From contig NZ_QZCF01000004.1 in NCBI RefSeq assembly GCF_003591485.1, forward strand, positions 425,251 through 489,250: DNA of 64,000 bases, given 5' to 3'. Of this stretch, positions 34,470 to 42,770 are shown one piece after another. The stretch comes from Paenibacillus sp. 1011MAR3C5 (GTDB lineage Bacteria; Bacillota; Bacilli; Paenibacillales; Paenibacillaceae). Both the position numbers and the translations under genes were made by a program. Each line of letters starts with the position of its first letter. Within the stretch, counting starts at the first letter, position 1. The notes under the pieces were generated by a model. That model saw nothing but the letters and a program-made list of their open reading frames with translations. It was not told the origin of the DNA and did not search any database.

Positions 34470-34541
34470 TCGTGCCAATGAGGCATATCGCTATCGAATG
34501 GGATCGACCGGGCCGCAAGAGGATATGGAGGTGCGCCACCT

Positions 34542-35414
34542 TTGGCGAGTTTAAAAGAGCATAAAAAATTATCCATGGCGGAGATTGTGAAACGTTTTAT
34601 ATTTATCACGGTAGGGTCCGTCATGATGGGTGTAGCGTTAGAATTGTTTCTGGTTCCATTCGATATTATTGACGGCGGCATCGCGGGTGTGTCGATTATG
34701 CTATCCGCCCTTACACCTTTGCCGCTGAGCTTGTATTTGTTTGTAATCAACGTCCCTTTTCTGATCTTGGGCTATAAGCAGCTTGGCAAAACCTTTGCTA
34801 TCTCGACGCTGTACGGCATTACGGTTATGTCGCTGACAACGGCATTGCTGCATCATGTGGAAGCCTTCCCTGATGACAAGCTGCTTGCCGTATTGTTCGG
34901 CGGGATGATTCTGGGGGCTGGCGTTGGACTCGTCATCCGTTATGGCGGCGCGCTGGATGGGATTGAGATTGTATCCATCCTGATCTCGAAGAAGCTCCGT
35001 ATGGCCGTAGGCCAAGTTATTATGCTATTCAATGTCATCATCTTTCTTGTTGCAGGCTTTGTATTCGAGTGGTCGTCAGCCATGTATTCAATGGTCACCT
35101 ACTACATAGCGATCAAAGTCATTGATATCGTAGTAGAAGGTCTAGAGGAATCGAAGTCGGTTACGATTATTTCGAAGGAATACGAAGAAATCTCCCAATC
35201 CATCGTCGATCGCCTCGGCCGCAGTACGACTCTGCTGCAAGCGACAGGCGGCTATTCCGGAGAAGATACGAAGGTTATCTACTGCGTCGTATCCCGTCTG
35301 GAGCTGGCCAAGCTGAAGGGCATCGTGCAATCCATTGACGAAAATGCGTTTATCGCAGTTGAGCATGTATCCGATGTAATGGGCGGCAACTTCAGCAAAA
35401 ACAGCATTCACTAA
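34542..35414 (+). CDS. YitT-family membrane protein (DUF161 + DUF2179)
   Basis: A 290-residue protein with about five N-terminal helices carrying the YitT repeats (LELFLVPFDIIDGGIAGVSI, and RYGGALDGIEIVSILISKK). A C-terminal DUF2179 domain follows (VTIISKEYEEISQSIVDRLG, and TKVIYCVVSRLELAKLKGIV). This matches the YitT/YqfU/YpjC group of Bacilli, whose transported substrate is not established. It uses TTG 34542 after GGAGGTGCGCC. A bidirectional hairpin follows. Confidence 0.9.
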   Translation: MASLKEHKKLSMAEIVKRFIFITVGSVMMGVALELFLVPFDIIDGGIAGVSIMLSALTPLPLSLYLFVINVPFLILGYKQLGKTFAISTLYGITVMSLTTALLHHVEAFPDDKLLAVLFGGMILGAGVGLVIRYGGALDGIEIVSILISKKLRMAVGQVIMLFNVIIFLVAGFVFEWSSAMYSMVTYYIAIKVIDIVVEGLEESKSVTIISKEYEEISQSIVDRLGRSTTLLQATGGYSGEDTKVIYCVVSRLELAKLKGIVQSIDENAFIAVEHVSDVMGGNFSKNSIH

Positions 35415-35421
35415 TGAAACG

Positions 35422-35464
35422 AGGGTTGTCTTGCGGGTCTGTAACGACCGTATAAGACAACCCT
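35422..35464. terminator. Bidirectional terminator between the YitT-family gene and the MFS gene
   Basis: AGGGTTGTCTT and AAGACAACCCT form an 11-bp perfect stem between two convergent genes, with a T-rich run on the plus side. Confidence 0.85.
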
Positions 35465-35479
35465 TGTTTGTTGCTTTAA

Positions 35480-36682
35480 TTAGACTGCGTTAGCTGTTGT
35501 CTCCGACGGAGGCGACTTGGCTATGCCGTCATCTTTTACGCCGAGCAGGAACAGCAGGGCAAAGACCATGCCGATTGCAGCGACATAGAACAGGGCGGAA
35601 TAACTGAACCAATCCATGAGCGCTCCCATTAATGGTGGCGAGGAGACGGCCGCCAGAGAAGAAGCGATGTAATAAATGCCTGTGCGGGTCCCGATGCTGC
35701 TTTCTTTGCCAAGCGCCACGATAAAGGGATAGGAATTGATATTGATGCACGCCCAGAAAATGCCCCCAATGATCAGCATCACGCGCAAAGCCAGCACGGA
35801 TTCGACCAGTGTAATGAGGCTGAACGTAGCAATCAAGCCGATAATGCCGATCATAATAACGAGCTTTTTGCCGAAGCGCTTACCGAGCAGCCCGGCAGGA
35901 ATTGCCGCTATGACAAAGGCAAGCGAGAAAAAGGCAAGCGAGAAGACGGCTTCGTCTTTGGTCATGCCCAAATGATTTTTCCCGTAGAGAGAGAAGAGTG
36001 CTTCCACGCCTTGATAGGAGAAAAACCAGAAAAAGATGGCGAAAAGCAGCATGACGGTCGGCCGGTTCCATTCGCCCCGGAAGGATGTTCTTTTAGCAGG
36101 CTCTGCCGGCTGATAGGAGATGGCGTCGCGCTTCTCCCGAATGACCCAGATTAATATCGCCAGACAAAGCAAGGCCATTAGGGAAGAGGTTAGAAACGGC
36201 AGTGAGCTGTGCTGCTTGAACAGGTATGCCCCGCCCGCGAATGCGAGTACCGAGCCTACCCCGCCCATAAAGTTAATAATGCCATTCGCTTGTGAGCGCC
36301 TATGCGGCGGGGTAATATCCGGCATGAGCGCCACCGTCGGAGAGCGGTACAAGCTCATGGACAGATTCATTAGCACCATAAAGGCGACCAGCATAAGCAG
36401 ACTATTGTGCCATGGAATGAGCGCTCCGAATACGGCGGCAAGCGGGATGCCGATAATGAGGAACGGCATCCTCTTGCCGAACCTCGAATCGGTGCGGTCG
36501 CTTTTTCGGCCAATGATCGGCTGCAGGAAGATGGCGAAATAATTGTCCAGTGTCATCATGAATCCGATTAGGGCAAGATTAGAGATGTATTCTTCCAGGA
36601 AAAAAGGGACAAAAGCATTGTACAACGCCCATGTGATGCTAATGCTGAAAAAACCTAAGCCAAGCAGCCAAGTTTTTTTCAT
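35480..36682 (-). CDS. MFS transporter, SLC45-like sugar symporter type
   Basis: 400 residues with twelve helices. Motif A appears as IGRKSDRTDSRFGKRMPFLI, with the RxGKRxPF signature of the GPH/SLC45 sugar-cation symporters, and PDITPPHRRSQANGIINFMG follows the fourth helix. These carry sugars or glycosides with a proton. It is the second gene of a minus-strand pair with a GDPD gene 3 bases upstream, so it may import a polar lipid headgroup or glycoside. Specificity is inference. Confidence 0.85.
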   Translation of the reverse strand: MKKTWLLGLGFFSISITWALYNAFVPFFLEEYISNLALIGFMMTLDNYFAIFLQPIIGRKSDRTDSRFGKRMPFLIIGIPLAAVFGALIPWHNSLLMLVAFMVLMNLSMSLYRSPTVALMPDITPPHRRSQANGIINFMGGVGSVLAFAGGAYLFKQHSSLPFLTSSLMALLCLAILIWVIREKRDAISYQPAEPAKRTSFRGEWNRPTVMLLFAIFFWFFSYQGVEALFSLYGKNHLGMTKDEAVFSLAFFSLAFVIAAIPAGLLGKRFGKKLVIMIGIIGLIATFSLITLVESVLALRVMLIIGGIFWACININSYPFIVALGKESSIGTRTGIYYIASSLAAVSSPPLMGALMDWFSYSALFYVAAIGMVFALLFLLGVKDDGIAKSPPSETTANAV

Positions 36683-36685
36683 CCG

Positions 36686-37444
36686 CTAGCTCCTCTCGCT
36701 CCGTCTCAATAACGCATTCAGCCGGTCCGGATAATCGGTAATAATGCCCGACACGCCGAAGCCAACCAGCCGCTCCAGCTCATTCTCCTCGTTAACAGTG
36801 AACGGATGATAAGCGATGCCATGCCCGGCAGCTTCCTGTACCCACTGGGGCAGGACCGCGAATTTGTAGGCATGAAGAGCGTCCGCTTGGATCGACTTGG
36901 CGTATTCCCAAGGCTGATACAAACCCTCCATATACAAAATGCCGGTCTTGATCCCGGGTGCAATCTTCTTGCACTGGACGAGTGAATAGTGATTAAAGCT
37001 GGATATAAGGATGCGCTCGCTCATGCCATATGCCTGAACCATGGAGATTACCTCGGCTTCGATTCCTTCGTATGGAACTACGCCGTTTTTGAGCTCCAGA
37101 TTAAGGATAAGCTCCGTATTCTTCGCCAGCTCCAGCAGCTCCTCCAGAAGAGGGACCCTTTCTTCGGCAAAAGAAGCGGAGAACCAGCTGCCGGCATCTA
37201 ATCCAGCCAGCTCGCCATACTCGACATCCTTAACTAGGCGAGGATCCCCTGCCGTACGCTTCAGCGATTCATCATGAATGAGAACCAGCCGTCCGTCCTT
37301 TGTGCGTTGAACATCAGTCTCGATACCGGTTGCGCCCAGCTCGATGGCATGGCGGAATGCGGCTATCGTATTCTCCGGGCAATAGGCACTTGCTCCCCGA
37401 TGAGCAAAGTTGATCGTCTGTTGGATAAGAGCACTCCCTCTCAC
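36686..37444 (-). CDS. Glycerophosphodiester phosphodiesterase
   Basis: The 252-residue enzyme has the GDPD signature NFAHRGASAYCPENT near residue 12 and GIETDVQRTKDGRLVLIHDE, giving the HR, E-x-D and H metal and catalytic residues. It cleaves glycerophosphodiesters to glycerol-3-phosphate and an alcohol. There is no signal peptide, so it is cytoplasmic. The GTG at 37444 is the first possible start but has no good SD; a later start within the first ten codons cannot be excluded. It leads the minus-strand pair with the MFS transporter. Confidence 0.9.
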   Translation of the reverse strand: MRGSALIQQTINFAHRGASAYCPENTIAAFRHAIELGATGIETDVQRTKDGRLVLIHDESLKRTAGDPRLVKDVEYGELAGLDAGSWFSASFAEERVPLLEELLELAKNTELILNLELKNGVVPYEGIEAEVISMVQAYGMSERILISSFNHYSLVQCKKIAPGIKTGILYMEGLYQPWEYAKSIQADALHAYKFAVLPQWVQEAAGHGIAYHPFTVNEENELERLVGFGVSGIITDYPDRLNALLRRSERS

Positions 37445-37627
37445 ATTAGAAGTTGGTCATATGAATCTGTAATGAATATAGCTTGCCAGTGTTAAGCCCG
37501 TGTCAACATCAGGTTAAGTGACTGCAACGCAGCATAAATGTACATACTAGAGGCATCTTCCTCCATTATCTGGATCGTAGCATAATCCGAATCATTGTCA
37601 TAGTACCATTTCTATGTGAAAAAAGAT

Positions 37628-37688
37628 TTGCATACCCTATAGGGGTATGATAAGATGAAGGTGTATTAAAAATACCCTATGGAGGTAT
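37628..37688 (+). promoter_or_regulatory. csoR promoter with two CsoR operators
   Basis: TTGCAT (37628-37633) and TAAGAT (37651-37656) with a 17-base spacer form the promoter. The palindrome ATACCCTATAGGGGTAT (37632-37648) fills the spacer. A second, weaker copy, ATACCCTATGGAGGTAT, at 37672-37688 overlaps the ribosome binding site. Both match the TACCC..GGGTA operator of CsoR copper sensors. Confidence 0.88.
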
Positions 37689-37693
37689 AATGG

Positions 37694-38029
37694 ATGAAAG
37701 AAATCAAAGAGTCTATTGCAATAGAGGGCTGTGGACACTCCCATGGGGAAGAGCGCATGAGCCATCATTCCGATAAAATGAAGCAAGGCCTGACGTCCAG
37801 ACTCAATCGGATTGAAGGACAGGTTCGCGGCATAAAGGGCATGATTGAGAAGGACACCTATTGCGATGATGTCCTGAATCAGATCGCGGCCGCCCAGTCC
37901 GCATTGGGAAGCGTAGCCAAGCTGCTGCTTGAAGGCCATCTGAAGAGCTGCGTCATTGAGAGAGTGCAAGCTGGTGAGCATGAAGTTGTGGAAGAGCTGT
38001 TAGTTACGATTAATAAACTAATGAAATAA
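37694..38029 (+). CDS. csoR: Copper-sensing repressor CsoR
   Basis: A 111-residue DUF156/CsoR protein. Copper ligands Cys57, His82 and Cys86 have the same spacing as Cys45-His70-Cys74 of B. subtilis CsoR, in DTYCDDVLNQ and LEGHLKSCVIERV. The core SRLNRIEGQVRGIKGMIEKD is intact. The N-terminus adds a His-rich segment (GCGHSHGEERMSHHS) of about 25 residues. Copper binding would release it from the two operators directly upstream, turning on csoR, copZ and the next gene. Confidence 0.93.
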   Translation: MKEIKESIAIEGCGHSHGEERMSHHSDKMKQGLTSRLNRIEGQVRGIKGMIEKDTYCDDVLNQIAAAQSALGSVAKLLLEGHLKSCVIERVQAGEHEVVEELLVTINKLMK

Positions 38030-38047
38030 GAAAGAGGGTATTCTATT

Positions 38048-38248
38048 ATGGCAAACACTGTATTGAAGGTTGAAGGCATGAGCTGCGGACATTGCGTAAG
38101 CGCGATTGAGAAGGCATTGACTGAGAAAGGCGCAAGCGGCAAAGTGGATTTGGCCAGCAAGAACGTTACGGTTGAATACGACGAGTCAGAGCTGAGCCTG
38201 GATGTAATTAAGGAAGCGATTGAAGAGCAAGGCTACGACGTCGTCTAA
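38048..38248 (+). CDS. copZ: Copper chaperone CopZ
   Basis: 66 residues, a single HMA domain with the metal site GMSCGHC (Cys13, Cys16). It carries Cu(I) in the cytoplasm. It follows csoR by 18 bases; a CopA ATPase gene, the usual partner, is not in this window. It is followed 22 bases later by a His-rich membrane-anchored protein. Confidence 0.93.
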   Translation: MANTVLKVEGMSCGHCVSAIEKALTEKGASGKVDLASKNVTVEYDESELSLDVIKEAIEEQGYDVV

Positions 38249-38270
38249 CTAAGGGAGCATGCAGCTATCT

Positions 38271-39170
38271 ATGATAAAGAAGAGATTAAGGGATCGCCAC
38301 TCGTATGTGGCGGTCCTCGCTTTTATTTTGGCTGGAACGCTCGGAGCCTATAATGCCGATCACGTTCATGGAGCAGCGTATAGTCACAATCAGGCGCCCA
38401 TTGCAGAGGATCAAGGACATGAGCATCAACATGAGCATGAGCATCAACATCAACATGAGCATGATAACCATGATGCGGAGGAGGGGCAGTTGTATGCGGA
38501 ATGGAGCTTTCAGCCTAATGAAGCGGCGGCTGGCCAAGCCATCGCGATCGACTTGCAGATTGCCGATGCGGAGGGAGAGCCGCTCCAGAAGTTCGAAGAC
38601 AATCATGAGCGAAAACTGCATCTGATTATCGTTGGCGAGGACCTCGGCTACTTCGATCATGTACATCCCGAATATGCGGGCAATGGGCTGTTCAGACAAT
38701 ACATCGTTCTGCCGGAAGGGGGGAAGTATAAGCTGTTTGCTGACTTCCAGCCTGCCGGTTATGCCCATACTACGGTGTCCACTACATTGCATGTTGACGG
38801 TGAGCACAAGTTTGAACGAATGATTGAGGATCAAGAGCGGGTCAAGACAACGGATAAAGCCGTTGTCGAACTGGCTGCATCCGCACTTGCGGCAGGACAG
38901 GAATCTGAACTGGCATTTACCTTCCGGCATCCGAGGACAGGCGCCGCTTTGACTGACCTTCAGCCTTATCTGGGGGCAATCGGCCATGTGGTCATCATAA
39001 GCGAGGACTTGGAGCAATACTTGCATGTGCATCCTGTGAACGAGCGAGGCAACGGACCAGAAGCCAGATTTGTCACAAGCTTCCCGGCAGAAGGACTGTA
39101 CCGGATATGGGGGCAGTTCCAACGGGAAGGAGAAACCTTCATTGTTCCATTTACCGTGAGAGTGCAATAA
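38271..39170 (+). CDS. Membrane-anchored His-rich protein with duplicated YtkA-like domains
   Basis: The 299-residue protein has an N-terminal helix (YVAVLAFILAGTLGAY), then a His/Glu stretch (GHEHQHEHEHQHQHEHDNHD) near residues 48-68, and two similar beta domains. Domain 1 carries VGEDLGYFDHVHPEY and LPEGGKYKLFADFQPAG. Domain 2 carries ISEDLEQYLHVHPV and FPAEGLYRIWGQFQREG. The repeated HVHP motif and His stretch suggest metal binding outside the membrane. ATG 38271 is chosen because AAGGGAG abuts the earlier ATG 38259. Co-location with csoR-copZ suggests copper handling; this is inference. Confidence 0.8.
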   Translation: MIKKRLRDRHSYVAVLAFILAGTLGAYNADHVHGAAYSHNQAPIAEDQGHEHQHEHEHQHQHEHDNHDAEEGQLYAEWSFQPNEAAAGQAIAIDLQIADAEGEPLQKFEDNHERKLHLIIVGEDLGYFDHVHPEYAGNGLFRQYIVLPEGGKYKLFADFQPAGYAHTTVSTTLHVDGEHKFERMIEDQERVKTTDKAVVELAASALAAGQESELAFTFRHPRTGAALTDLQPYLGAIGHVVIISEDLEQYLHVHPVNERGNGPEARFVTSFPAEGLYRIWGQFQREGETFIVPFTVRVQ

Positions 39171-39187
39171 AGCGCATGAAATTGGAC

Positions 39188-39234
39188 AGGGCTGTCCTGC
39201 CGGCAACGATAAGCGTCGCTGGCTGGACAGCCCT
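39188..39234 (+). terminator. Hairpin after the copper operon
   Basis: AGGGCTGTCC and GGACAGCCCT form a 10-bp stem with a partly paired loop; only a short T-run follows. Confidence 0.6.
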
Positions 39235-39599
39235 TATAACTTATATTTAACCGGTCCGCTTCCTAATGAAGCAGCGCGTGACATCCCCTTGCAAATTGCA
39301 AACAACATGTAAGCCGAGTTGTGTTACTGTATCCCAAAACAACGGAAACCCTACCTCTTTTCCGTCCTTGCGGCTCCAATGACCGCGCCAGTGTGAATCA
39401 GAATTACGTCTTTGTGAAACATGAGTCCGGAATTGTAGTCAAGAAATCAAAATCAGAGGGAAATTTGAATCTTACTGGGGATATATAGGGGTTAAATATA
39501 ACATTCCTACTATCATATCATACCTATTCGATAAATGCAATAAGCGCATTACTTTCCTCCTATTGGTTAAGCTAAAGGATGGAAAGGGGATATGCGAAT
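39235..39599. other. Intergenic region, no gene recognised
   Basis: About 360 bases between the copper operon and the DUF421 gene. The right part (39470-39560) is AT-rich and probably contains the promoter of the DUF421 gene. No coding signal, repeat or riboswitch was recognised. Confidence 0.5.
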
Positions 39600-40472
39600 A
39601 TGCCAGACTGGCTGGAAATTGTATTGCGTACGCTAGCGTCCATTGTCATTCTATTTATCCTAACGAAGGTGCTGGGCAAACGCCAAATATCCGAGTTATC
39701 CTTGTTCGAATATATTACGGGGATCTCCATCGGCAACATTGCCGCGTATATATCGCTGGATCTGGACAATCTCTGGTATTTGGGTATCGTATCGTTAGTG
39801 GTGTGGGTTAGCGTATCGGTCGGAATCGAGCTATGGACGCTGAAAAGCAGAAGACTTCGCAATGTTGTAGACGGCAGAGGGACAGTACTGATCCGCAACG
39901 GGCAGCTCTCGAAGCAAAAGCTGCGGAAAGAGCGTATCACGCTAGATGAGCTGCTGGAGCAGCTTCGGCAAAAAGACGTATATCGCGTAGCGGATGTTGA
40001 ATTTGCGGTGATGGAGCCAAGCGGGGAGTTGAATGTCCAGTTGAAGAAGGAGCATCAACCGCTCACACCATCCATGCTGGGATGGACAATGAGCAAGGAA
40101 AGTCAGCCGTTGTCCATCATTATGGACGGGCATATCATCAAGGAAGAGCTGCAGCTGTCTGGACATTCGGAGGATTGGGTGAAACATGAGCTGAAGCGCC
40201 ACAAGCTGAAGCTTCAAGATGTATTTCTTGCCCAACTGGACAGCGATGGCCAGATGACCTTCCAGACACCTGACGGCAGAATCTACCCGGAGCCGTCGTC
40301 AACCTCGCCGAAGGACCGTGTAATGTCATTGACCGGACAGCTTCAGGAAGAGCTTAGACGATTGGAGCAGCTATCCCAAAGCGACAAGGATCGCAGAACG
40401 TACGAATCAGCGTTGTATCACTTGAATCAGGGCATTGATGCCATGCGTCTCAAGAAAGGTACAGAGAACTAA
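39600..40472 (+). CDS. DUF421 (YetF-like) membrane protein
   Basis: A 290-residue protein with three N-terminal helices. The first region carries VLGKRQISELSLFEYITGIS and GNIAAYISLD, the DUF421 hallmark. A cytoplasmic domain with VLIRNGQLSKQKLRKERITL and DELLEQLRQKDVYRVADVEF follows. Such proteins are common in spore formers (YetF, YrbG, YdfR); some affect germination, but the role here is open. ATG 39600 is preferred because AAAGGGGATA precedes it; the frame is open 7 codons earlier. A bidirectional terminator follows. Confidence 0.9.
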   Translation: MPDWLEIVLRTLASIVILFILTKVLGKRQISELSLFEYITGISIGNIAAYISLDLDNLWYLGIVSLVVWVSVSVGIELWTLKSRRLRNVVDGRGTVLIRNGQLSKQKLRKERITLDELLEQLRQKDVYRVADVEFAVMEPSGELNVQLKKEHQPLTPSMLGWTMSKESQPLSIIMDGHIIKEELQLSGHSEDWVKHELKRHKLKLQDVFLAQLDSDGQMTFQTPDGRIYPEPSSTSPKDRVMSLTGQLQEELRRLEQLSQSDKDRRTYESALYHLNQGIDAMRLKKGTEN

Positions 40473-40477
40473 ATAGC

Positions 40478-40513
40478 GGGCAGGCATTCGGTCGCGTTGC
40501 CGAATGCCTGCCC
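40478..40513. terminator. Bidirectional terminator
   Basis: GGGCAGGCATTCGG and CCGAATGCCTGCCC form a 14-bp perfect stem between convergent genes. Confidence 0.8.
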
Positions 40514-40553
40514 CTACATACAAACAAAACGCATATATTATAGAAGAAAAAAA

Positions 40554-41285
40554 TTATCTGCGCACTTGGTTGGAGTCAGGCAAAAACTGTTGTCCCGGCT
40601 GAGTGATCGGCTCCGGCATCACCTTGCCACCGGCAAAATGATATTTCACGACCGTATTGAACGAGTCGATCCAAGGCATAAGCGAACGTCCGCCCCATGC
40701 TTCCTTGGCATATTCATTGAAGTAGTTGACGAACTCCATATTGGCCGAGATATGAACTTCCTGAACGCTAGGCACGTAGCCCCGAACTAATTTTGCTACG
40801 GTTTGCTTCAGCTCTGGAGACAAGTCATGGTGGTCATTCACGGAGAAGTAGGAATTGTACGGCGATATTAAGACACGGCCATTGCCATAAGGGCTGCCGT
40901 TATCGGCATTGTATACGCCAGTATTTGTACCCGTATTGTTCTGTTCCTCCGTACCGCTAGAGCCTTTGGTCCCGACAGCCGTCCAGTCCAGCATAAGAGC
41001 GACATAGGCGTTTTTGTCAGTAAGCATCACGATAGATGACGCGACCCCGTTTAGCGAGCTAATTTTATTGGATAGAATGGAACTGTATTCGAAGAAGGCA
41101 TTGTCATGCTGATGAGCGTTGCCCGTCATGCCGCCGTAAGCCTTGGCGCCAATCATCTTGGGATCGCCCGGTTGTCTGCTGCCATAGTCATAATCGCTTT
41201 GCTGCACAAGCTGCTCGTAGTTGCAGCCTGACATCACGGACATGACCGCAACGGACAGTAGGATAAAGGCCATTCGTTTGATCAT
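40554..41285 (-). CDS. YhcN/YlaJ-type spore lipoprotein
   Basis: A 243-residue lipoprotein with lipobox MSGC (Cys21) in its signal peptide. The core domain matches the YhcN/YlaJ family (ISSLNGVASSIVMLTDKNAY VALML region, then LSPELKQTVAKLVRGYVPSV and EVHISANMEFVNYFNEYA). A low-complexity Thr/Asn/Gly part interrupts it near residues 108-125. In Bacillus these proteins are made in the forespore and sit in the spore inner membrane. It is monocistronic. Confidence 0.82.
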   Translation of the reverse strand: MIKRMAFILLSVAVMSVMSGCNYEQLVQQSDYDYGSRQPGDPKMIGAKAYGGMTGNAHQHDNAFFEYSSILSNKISSLNGVASSIVMLTDKNAYVALMLDWTAVGTKGSSGTEEQNNTGTNTGVYNADNGSPYGNGRVLISPYNSYFSVNDHHDLSPELKQTVAKLVRGYVPSVQEVHISANMEFVNYFNEYAKEAWGGRSLMPWIDSFNTVVKYHFAGGKVMPEPITQPGQQFLPDSNQVRR

Positions 41286-41538
41286 CGATCGCGGACCCCC
41301 ATTTCAGGTAAAGTTGACTTGCCTATAGTGTAGGTTCGGGTGAAGTAAATATACGTTTTGCGGGACATACATAATTGACCATGGGTTTGGTGCACAATGT
41401 AGGAGAGAAGAGGCAGGCTGTTGCTAGACGATTCGACAAGCTATGATGCCTTCAAACGGCCAACGCAAGAGCTGAAAAACGGCTAAAATATGCGTTTTTG
41501 ACAGCTTTGAGAACAATTTGTGAACTCTCTGTGGAACA
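41286..41538. other. Intergenic region upstream of the oxidase promoter
   Basis: Divergent spacer between the spore lipoprotein and ctaC. A TTGACA at 41498 could be a further promoter element. No gene was recognised. Confidence 0.4.
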
Positions 41539-41567
41539 TTGACAAATAGGGTTCCCAACTTTATATT
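41539..41567 (+). promoter_or_regulatory. SigmaA promoter of the cta operon
   Basis: Consensus TTGACA (41539-41544), 17-base spacer, TATATT (41562-41567). The start codon of ctaC is about 115 bases downstream. Confidence 0.75.
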
Positions 41568-41681
41568 TAATAAAGTGATTTAAGTTGCAGGAGTTGTCAA
41601 AACATCTGTGAAACACGCAGCAAAGCCGCTTGCCACGTGAAAATCAGGCAGCTGCGAAAACGTCAAAAGTGGGGTTGATTA

Positions 41682-42737
41682 ATGATGAAACGGTGGCAAT
41701 TTGTAAAACGGCTTGCGCCACTAATGGCCATGATGGTATTAGTGCTAGCCGCTTGCGGACGGGAAGACTTGTCCACGCTGAATCCTCAGGGTCCAGTAGC
41801 GGAAGAGCAATTCGGGCTGATGAAGACGGCAATTATCATCATGGGTCTCGTAATTGTTGTCGTATTTGCAATTTCTTTCTACGTAATTATCCGTTTCCGC
41901 AGACGTCCTGGAGACAAGACGATACCGAAGCAAGTGGAAGGAAGCCATAAGCTGGAGATTATTTGGACAGTCATTCCAATTATCCTGCTTATTATTCTTG
42001 GCGTGCCAACGGTGCAATCGGTCTTCAATCTAGCCAAGGACTACCGCGATGATCCAGATGCAGTTAAAGTTATCGTGACTTCGCATCAGTACTGGTGGGA
42101 ATTCGAGTATCCTGAGCTTGGAATCAAAACTGCTCAAGAGCTTGTAATTCCAACAGGCAAGACGATCTCCATCGAAGCGAAGACGGCTGACGTGCTTCAC
42201 TCGTTCTGGATTCCGTCCCTTGCAGGCAAAATCGATACAAATCCGGGCGGTAACGTAAACTTTATGTACTTCTCTGCGCCGAAAGAAGGCGTTTACTTGG
42301 GCAAATGCGCCGAGTTATGCGGACCTTCCCATGGCCTCATGGACTTTAAAGTAAAATCGGTTGACCCAGCTTCCTTCGATCGTTGGTCTGCCGCACTGCA
42401 AGAGCCTGTAGCGCTTCCAAGCGATCCGGCTATTGCTGCTGCATTCGAAAGCAAATGTCTGACTTGCCATGCGGTGGGCGATATGGGTGGACCTGCATTC
42501 CCTAACCTTACAGGCATCGGCAGCCGCGAGAGCGTTGGCGGTATTCTGGTGAATGTAGACGCTGATGATCAGAAGTACGATCATGAAGATACGGTATACA
42601 ACAATCTCTACAAATGGATCAAGGACCCTGAGAGCGTAAAGCCAGGCAATCTGATGTCCAATCAGTATGATCTGACCGAAGAAGAGATTAAAGGTATTGC
42701 AGAGTATCTTTCTGAGTTAACGCTTGATTACGAATAA
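41682..42737 (+). CDS. ctaC: Cytochrome c oxidase subunit II (caa3 type) with fused cytochrome c
   Basis: 351 residues. The lipobox LAACG (Cys25) anchors it, and two helices follow (TAIIIMGLVIVVVFAISFYV; IWTVIPIILLIILGVPTV). The CuA domain has His173, Cys209, Cys213, His217 and Met220 (ADVLHSFWIP; KCAELCGPSHGLM). A C-terminal cytochrome c domain carries CLTCH (Cys259, Cys262, His263). This makes it a caa3-type oxidase subunit that accepts electrons directly from its own heme c. It leads the operon ctaCDEFG. Confidence 0.96.
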   Translation: MMKRWQFVKRLAPLMAMMVLVLAACGREDLSTLNPQGPVAEEQFGLMKTAIIIMGLVIVVVFAISFYVIIRFRRRPGDKTIPKQVEGSHKLEIIWTVIPIILLIILGVPTVQSVFNLAKDYRDDPDAVKVIVTSHQYWWEFEYPELGIKTAQELVIPTGKTISIEAKTADVLHSFWIPSLAGKIDTNPGGNVNFMYFSAPKEGVYLGKCAELCGPSHGLMDFKVKSVDPASFDRWSAALQEPVALPSDPAIAAAFESKCLTCHAVGDMGGPAFPNLTGIGSRESVGGILVNVDADDQKYDHEDTVYNNLYKWIKDPESVKPGNLMSNQYDLTEEEIKGIAEYLSELTLDYE

Positions 42738-42770
42738 TACCATCATCAGTGATTGAAGGAGGTACCTACC

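Noticed and set aside
38400..38470. Tandem repeat CATGAGCAT-type in DNA as a possible non-coding repeat
   Set aside because: It is the coding sequence of the His/Glu stretch in the copper-operon protein and stays in frame.
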